64,000 bases of DNA from Grifola frondosa (Eukaryota; Basidiomycota; Agaricomycetes; Polyporales; Grifolaceae): NCBI GenBank assembly GCA_001683735.1, contig LUGG01000015.1, positions 868,001 through 932,000 of the forward strand, written 5' to 3'. Numbering within the stretch: position 1 is the first letter of the stretch; each line of letters opens with the position of its first letter. Positions 59,164 through 64,000 of the stretch are shown piece by piece. The notes beneath the pieces are model-generated. The model worked only from the letters and a program-made list of their open reading frames with translations. It did no database searches and was not told the origin of the DNA. Position numbers and translations under genes: made by a program.

Positions 59164-59826
59164 GCAGAGTTGTGTATGAAGGTGTCGTCGTCGTCGCCAA
59201 GAGCAATGAGGAAAGGGGGAAAGGAATGGGAAAGTGGGAGAGAAAAGGAGGAGACGCCGACATGCAAACAAGGATGCCTATTTGGGAAAGCCGTGAGAGC
59301 TGATCGCATACAAATCGGCAAACTCACCTACCCCACGCTTTGAGCGAAAAAAGCCCGAGCACCGCAGATCTGGACAGGCATGCGGCGCATCAGATGTCCC
59401 AGCTGTCTTACTTTCCCACCCACTCATTTGTCAAGTCAGAGTGATTGGCGACTATTTATAACCAGAATAACAAAATATAATTACCTTGCTTTCATTCCAC
59501 ACGCTTAAAGTCATCTAAAATCTAAGTAAGTTCGAAAGCACCTGATCGGGAGGTACCAGAAGCCACGTGGATACCTTGGCAAAACGAGCGTGCGTTGGGA
59601 AGGGCAGTAGGACTCGGAGCATTGTCGGAGGGAGGGTACGTGCCTGGAGTCTGGATTAGGCCATTGATGCAGAAAGAGAAAAAAGCGCACATTGGGGAGA
59701 GAGGGCACGTGCCCGAGGTGTGGATTAGGCCGTTGAGAAAGAAGTGCACGTCGGGAGGGAGGACAGTGAAAGAAGCGCGCGTTGGGGAGGGCGGTAGGAG
59801 CATTGTCGGAGGGAGGGCACGTTGTC
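59164..59826 (-). repeat. Right inverted end of KDZ element
   Basis: Inverse of the left end: leader (TTGTGTATGAAGGTGTCGTC), then CTATTTATAACC (TATA on the - strand near 59457), then about three GC-rich subrepeats ending GGAGGGAGGGCACG. Fewer subrepeats than the left arm. Confidence 0.85.
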
Positions 59827-60333
59827 GTATTCTTCCGGCGATCGGTATGAAACAACACACTTTTCACCAAACAACCAAAAGGCTATCTGACTAGAGTAAT
59901 ATTTTGTTTTATAGTCGAGGGGTTATTTCCCGGATAGGACGGGTGCACCGAGCGTAACGGGGTTTCCTACTTTTCCGGATAGAGGCTCAGTCGAGTCCGG
60001 TTGTGCGAAGATACGCTATATCACAGGAGACTCTGAAAATGCTCTGTGAAGTATCCTATGGTACTTGGTTACTCGCAGTATACCTGTGGGGAACAAGAAA
60101 AAGACTAGGCTAGACTCAAATAGTCTGCCTCGTTAGTATGCTTCTAACTTCTTTTCAAAGTTACTGCCTTCTTGCAGTACTTTGACTTCAATACTGATTC
60201 CGCTTGCTGATTAGGAATGCTCCTGGACTTCTTTCCAGAGACTTATACTCCGTAATCACTTACAAGACGGACTTCCCAAACCCAATACAAACAACCAATT
60301 TCTCAAACTGATGGTGCGTACCTGATGTCCTTT

Positions 60334-60565
60334 ATGACAGGATTGCCTCCACTGCCCTAACAAAAGTCTACCAATCTTCCTACCTAACCTTGTGCTTCCA
60401 GAATCTCTTGCCTGGACAGTTGACAATTTAGGGAAGTGATATGCCCCTTTTGTGACAGGATTACTTCACTGTCCTAATAAAGGTCCAATATTTCCTGCCT
60501 GAACTTGTGCTTCCAGAATCTCTTGCCTGGACAGTTGACAATTCAGGGAATACTTTACAAACAGA
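60334..60565 (+). repeat. Tandem duplication, ~116 bp x 2
   Basis: TGACAGGATT...CTTGTGCTTCCAGAATCTC...GGACAGTTGACAATT occurs twice in a row, offset by 115-118 bp, about 85-90% alike. Confidence 0.8.
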
Positions 60566-60670
60566 TAAGCCTAGACCACACACTCAAGTGGGCCTCAAAG
60601 TTAGAGAAAGAAATTCTGATTCAAAGCTAAGGTTGGCTGAGGAACGAGAGCTTTGGGGGGGATCCAAGAG

Positions 60671-60714
60671 ATGGATGATCAAAAGATGGATGATCAAAAG
60701 ATGGATGATGAAAG
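60671..60714 (+). repeat. 15-bp minisatellite x 3
   Basis: ATGGATGATCAAAAG occurs twice exactly and a third time with one change and one deletion (ATGGATGATGAAAG). Confidence 0.9.
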
Positions 60715-60737
60715 TGGTGGGGCCCCTCGTTCGCTCC

Positions 60738-60773
60738 AGCTTATATACTCTACAGAATGTTTCTGGAAAGTTC
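60738..60773 (+). promoter_or_regulatory. TATA-like box with perfect heat-shock-element match
   Basis: CTTATATACTC is followed about 10 bp later by TTC-TG-GAA-AG-TTC (60761-60773), three consecutive HSE pentamers. No coding start follows, so it may be a relic promoter. Confidence 0.35.
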
Positions 60774-61752
60774 TATTCTATGGCTGACTAATGCTCCTTC
60801 TGCTTACCAATCCACTCCAAATGCTTACCAATCCACTAAGTTTTCTGCTGACGAATTGCATTTGGAAGTTGCTGGAAGCTTCCTTGACCTGCTAGCACAT
60901 TCTACACAGGTCTCTCTCCTTCTGGAGAATTCTCCCAGGTTCCATGAGTTCCTAGGGTGTTCTTCATGATTCTATGATACTCTGGAGTCTACTGAAATAT
61001 TCTAGCAGATTCTCCAGGTTTCTGTATTCTTCCAGGACAATCTGGAAGGGGAATTTTCGATTAAAGTCTTCTTTTAAGACTATAATCTTCTGGGAAATTC
61101 CAGGACCTTCTGTCCTTCCAGATATTCCAGGATATTCATCAGCAAGGGGCCACAAGTCTGCTCAACTAAGCAGAAATGACCACAGTATGTCTTTGCTGAC
61201 ACAATTCTGATTACAAGAGGTGAACTGAGCGAGTGCAATATGTGATGGGAGATGAATGTGACGGATAAGGAAAGGGAAGAAAGGGGATAAGCCATGATGT
61301 ATTATGACCTTGACCTTCTTGACTGTCCCTAGACTCCCTGCAACTGCTGCTGCCACAATCGAATGTCTCCTGGGAAAATGACCGTGTTTGATCGGAAGCT
61401 AGTCATTATCCAGCTTCAATGCTCCTGTCATCCAGCGCGCTGTCTGGGCTGCCCAATTCCATGCTTATTCCATTCCCTGCATGCTTTCATGTGTGTGGGT
61501 AGTGCAGACACTGGTCAATGAAATTGCCATGTCCGAGTACCAATCCAGATTGGTGCACGACATCCGCCCCACAGTTACTCGACCGTCCCTGGTCGACTTT
61601 CTTCTATCTTCTACTTCTTTGTGACCGATTCCTTGTCCGGTGGCCTATTGGCTCATCGTTTACATCAGATTCACCATCATCTTGACTTTTGGAGTAATGC
61701 AGACTGAGTGCTGATCATGGGAGAGGGAAGAATGTGTACATCATCATGTGAC

Positions 61753-62196
61753 CTAGTTCTTCCATCCATGTCCTATGTAGATCAGCAGGAAATCGTCCAT
61801 CAGCCTCGCATCTCCTGCTCGTAGCATCTTCTTCGGCAACTGAACTATACCATCATCTGGCTTCAACATTCCTCTGCAATGAGCAATGTTCCAAATAATC
61901 CATGCCTCTAACCACTCAAACATGGCCAACCTGGAATAGGGAATCCCAACTGCAACCTCCTGGCTGCCTGTATAATGCTCCACTGCGACAATGAGCTGGG
62001 TCTCCTGGAATTGAAGAGTACGGATGATTCGTCCAGTGAACTCGATGTTGGGTCCCATAAGACGAAGGGGGCTGGAAAAGTAGACTCGGGTGGGGTGATC
62101 CTGGTCTGGATCGAGGGTGAGAATATGTTTGCGAGATTGTCGCTGCACTAGGTAGTGAGGGATTTGAGTGTCACGGGTGTAAGAAAGTGTTTGCAT
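61753..62196 (-). CDS. Small hypothetical protein
   Basis: Single exon of about 147 residues. The start MQTLSYTRDTQIPHYLVQRQ at 62196 is chosen over an upstream in-frame ATG (62268) because a TATA-like ACTTATAAATAAAG lies between them. Body: HILTLDPDQDHPTRVYFSS, GRIIRTLQFQETQLIVAVEH, RLAMFEWLEAWIIWNIAHCR, ending LLIYIGHGWKN. No domain recognised. Codon use and length look coding. It may be host or part of a degraded mobile element. Confidence 0.5.
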   Translation of the reverse strand: MQTLSYTRDTQIPHYLVQRQSRKHILTLDPDQDHPTRVYFSSPLRLMGPNIEFTGRIIRTLQFQETQLIVAVEHYTGSQEVAVGIPYSRLAMFEWLEAWIIWNIAHCRGMLKPDDGIVQLPKKMLRAGDARLMDDFLLIYIGHGWKN

Positions 62197-62268
62197 GGTT
62201 GTGACAGAGGGAAACAGGAATGCCTGGGAAGACCAAGTAGATTGTGCTTTATTTATAAGTATGAGCAC

Positions 62269-64000
62269 GTGATCATGTCCCTAGTTTGATGTCCCATGTC
62301 ATGTGACTTGCTGATGACAGGATGTGCAAAATCGGTGTTATTTGCCATGTCCAGGTACCAAACACTTTTGGTGCGTGACAACGTCGCATGTTCCGCATCA
62401 TGTCTTCCATAACTTCCTTCCTTGTCCTATTTTTCTTCGGCTGCTTCTTCTTTCCCTCTCCTTTCTATCTGACCCATTCTCTTCATCAGCAGTTTTATGA
62501 ACTCCTTTCATAAGACATCATCTGCTAGTATGCCTTCCAATGTGGTTGGGGTCATATTGAGGAAAGATAAGTGGTGCTTGGCCGATGAATGGATTTCAGC
62601 TTATATATCCATCCAGGATGGATGACTAAGCTTTCCACAACCTTCCTGAACTTAACAGAGAGTACTACACATTTTCCCAGAATTTTCTGGTACTTGCAAG
62701 TAGGCTCTCTGCTCTTCCAAGGTATTCCCTATCTGATCATAGGCCCATAAATGGCCACTCCTCTCAATTTATCATTCTTGAAGCTTCAGGACTGATCCTA
62801 ATAAATTTCGTCGACCTGAATAACTCTAGAAACATCCTTCACATCACCTGCAGAATGTGTTGTGGTCTTGCACAGCGAGTATCGAGTTTCTCGTTCTTCA
62901 GCCACTTCGAACAGCGCGGAAGTCACGTGATCGTGAACCGCGACGCGTCAACAGCCAAATCGGGCTTGACGCGTCAAGTTCGTGCTCTGCTGGCACTTTG
63001 AATACTGCTTCTTCAAACCTCTCTATCTCCCCGGCGCTTGACTTTTGTTTATTTCGTATCTGCCTATCCGGACGACGTTCGTCTTTTGCAACCACGGGAC
63101 GCGCAACTGCGTCCGCACTTCGACTTCGTCGTGGAAGACCGTCCCGGTGAGTAACGCGTATTTATTCTTATTGTTATTTTCTCCGCGTGGTTTCTCTTAC
63201 AGGTCTCTTCACCGCGTCGACAGCGGACCCTTCAGTGGGTCTGCCACGGGACTCCTGCACGACGCCGCGTGGTTCTCTGCGTACCGGCCACTGTCCTGCT
63301 TTATTCCATTTCTCGCGGGTCCTTACTTCCTCGAATCCTCTTCCTGATGCTGTCTGTCATCACAGCACTTCATCTACTACCTCTCTGGGTCGCGTCACCG
63401 CAACCTGTCCGATACTTTTCTCTGGTTCGCGCTCGTCTGGACCTTGTCAACACGATGCCGCTATCCGCGCGGGCTCTCTGTCCGCGCTGCGGCCGTCTCG
63501 TCTGCTTGTGACATGGTCCTCCTATCCTCGATGGACCTTAGACAACTTCTGGCATGCGTCCCGCGTAGTGCGCGCGCTCTGCGCTCGCCGTCTTGTCCAC
63601 TGTACTCCTGCCTGCTTCTCCTGTCTTCTCTCATCCTCGTGTGCCTCTGCCATCGATGCGCTCAACGCCGTCTCCGTGTCGGGGAGTCCTGAAATGAATC
63701 ATGCGTCTCGTGTGCGGTCGGCCATCTCCTGGCCATCCACCTCACTTCTAAGTAAGTCCAATCTCGTCGTGTTTCCTCAACTCATAGGCCGCGCTCGATC
63801 CCGACGCGTCACCCGAAATGGTGACACGTCGCGATCAGCGCTGGCACGTCTTCGTCCATACCGACGCGTCCTAACACTTCTCGTCCCTTTCAGGAACGTC
63901 TCGTGCGTGCGGGGCTTGCCTACGTATGCCTGCCCCGGTCCTCCTAACTGTGCCCTCGGCCGTGCTCGCTCGTCGCGCACCCTCAAACCCGTGAGCCTTC
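62269..64000. other. No supported gene to window end
   Basis: Pyrimidine-rich DNA with short open frames only. A GT-AG intron-like piece (GGTGAGTAACG...TCTTACAG, about 63148-63203) suggests a transcribed 5' region, but no protein is recognisable. Contains four GACGCGTC sites (listed as a finding). Confidence 0.35.

Larger units (their letters stand above)
50784..59826 (+). mobile_element. KDZ-type DNA transposon (about 9 kb)
   Basis: A KDZ transposase gene and companion genes are enclosed by long inverted repeats (50784-51656 and 59164-59826). The outer limits given are where inverted similarity becomes clear. The true ends and target duplication could not be identified, since the left arm holds more subrepeat units than the right. 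KDZ elements in basidiomycetes commonly carry extra genes, as here. The transposase has one premature stop, so the copy may be non-autonomous now. Confidence 0.8.
59827..61752. other. Repeat-rich spacer, no supported gene
   Basis: Holds a 116-bp tandem duplication, a 15-bp microsatellite and a TATA plus heat-shock-element-like site (listed separately). Composition resembles a decayed retroelement end, but no reverse transcriptase, integrase or paired LTR can be shown. Confidence 0.4.

Noticed and set aside
59900..63000. Decayed LTR retrotransposon
   Set aside because: Two TATA-like CAGCTTATATA sites (60738 and 62590) hint at it, but no matching long repeats, primer site or pol motifs can be seen.
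1..64000. CRISPR arrays, operons, ribosomal RNA, secondary-metabolite cluster
   Set aside because: None seen. Genes are eukaryotic, functionally unrelated and individually promoted.

Overview
The window is nuclear DNA of a filamentous basidiomycete, most likely an Agaricomycete. The evidence is genes cut by many short introns (about 45-60 nt, GT-AG), an intron-containing tRNA-Leu, a KDZ transposon with its usual companion gene, tandem-WW ankyrin-like and SAP-like families, and a TmpL-like membrane protein. No prokaryotic feature or CRISPR array is present.

Layout. 1-5 kb: two divergent SAP-like paralogues head to head around a tRNA-Leu. 5.4-7.0 kb: an amadoriase/sarcosine-oxidase-type flavoenzyme. 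7.2-11.2 kb: the large subunit of mitochondrial arginine-specific carbamoyl-phosphate synthase. 12.3-25.9 kb: a block bounded by an inverted pair of ~1 kb repeats, each carrying a small four-TM protein gene. One copy is intact and the other frame-shifted. Between them lie an eIF4G-like gene, a DUF1917-like gene, FCF1 and phenylalanine ammonia-lyase. 26-27.2 kb: oligoribonuclease. 27.2-31.5 kb: gene-poor, with a 0.65 kb tandem direct repeat that carries Pol III-like boxes. 31.5-50.2 kb: gene-dense, with a TmpL-like membrane oxidoreductase, a WW-repeat protein, HRD3/SEL1L, a coiled-coil protein, an acidic F-box protein, a DEK_C/SWIB protein, a PTAR1-like prenyltransferase alpha protein, a D-2-hydroxyacid dehydrogenase and a deaminase-like protein. 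50.8-59.8 kb: a KDZ element with long inverted ends built of GC-rich subrepeats, a transposase with one in-frame stop, and companion genes. 59.9-64 kb: repeat-rich DNA with one small gene.

The genes are mostly unrelated housekeeping functions: arginine synthesis, rRNA processing, ERAD, nanoRNA turnover, phenylpropanoid entry and rDNA transcription. No biosynthetic cluster is apparent. Several otherwise well-conserved genes (HRD3 above all, also PAL, the CPS large chain and the coiled-coil gene) carry single-base changes in the length of nucleotide runs. This looks more like uncorrected sequence error than gene decay and should be settled before any is called a pseudogene. The most interesting biology is the KDZ element with symmetric promoter-bearing ends, the inverted membrane-protein duplication, and the deaminase-like gene next to the transposon.
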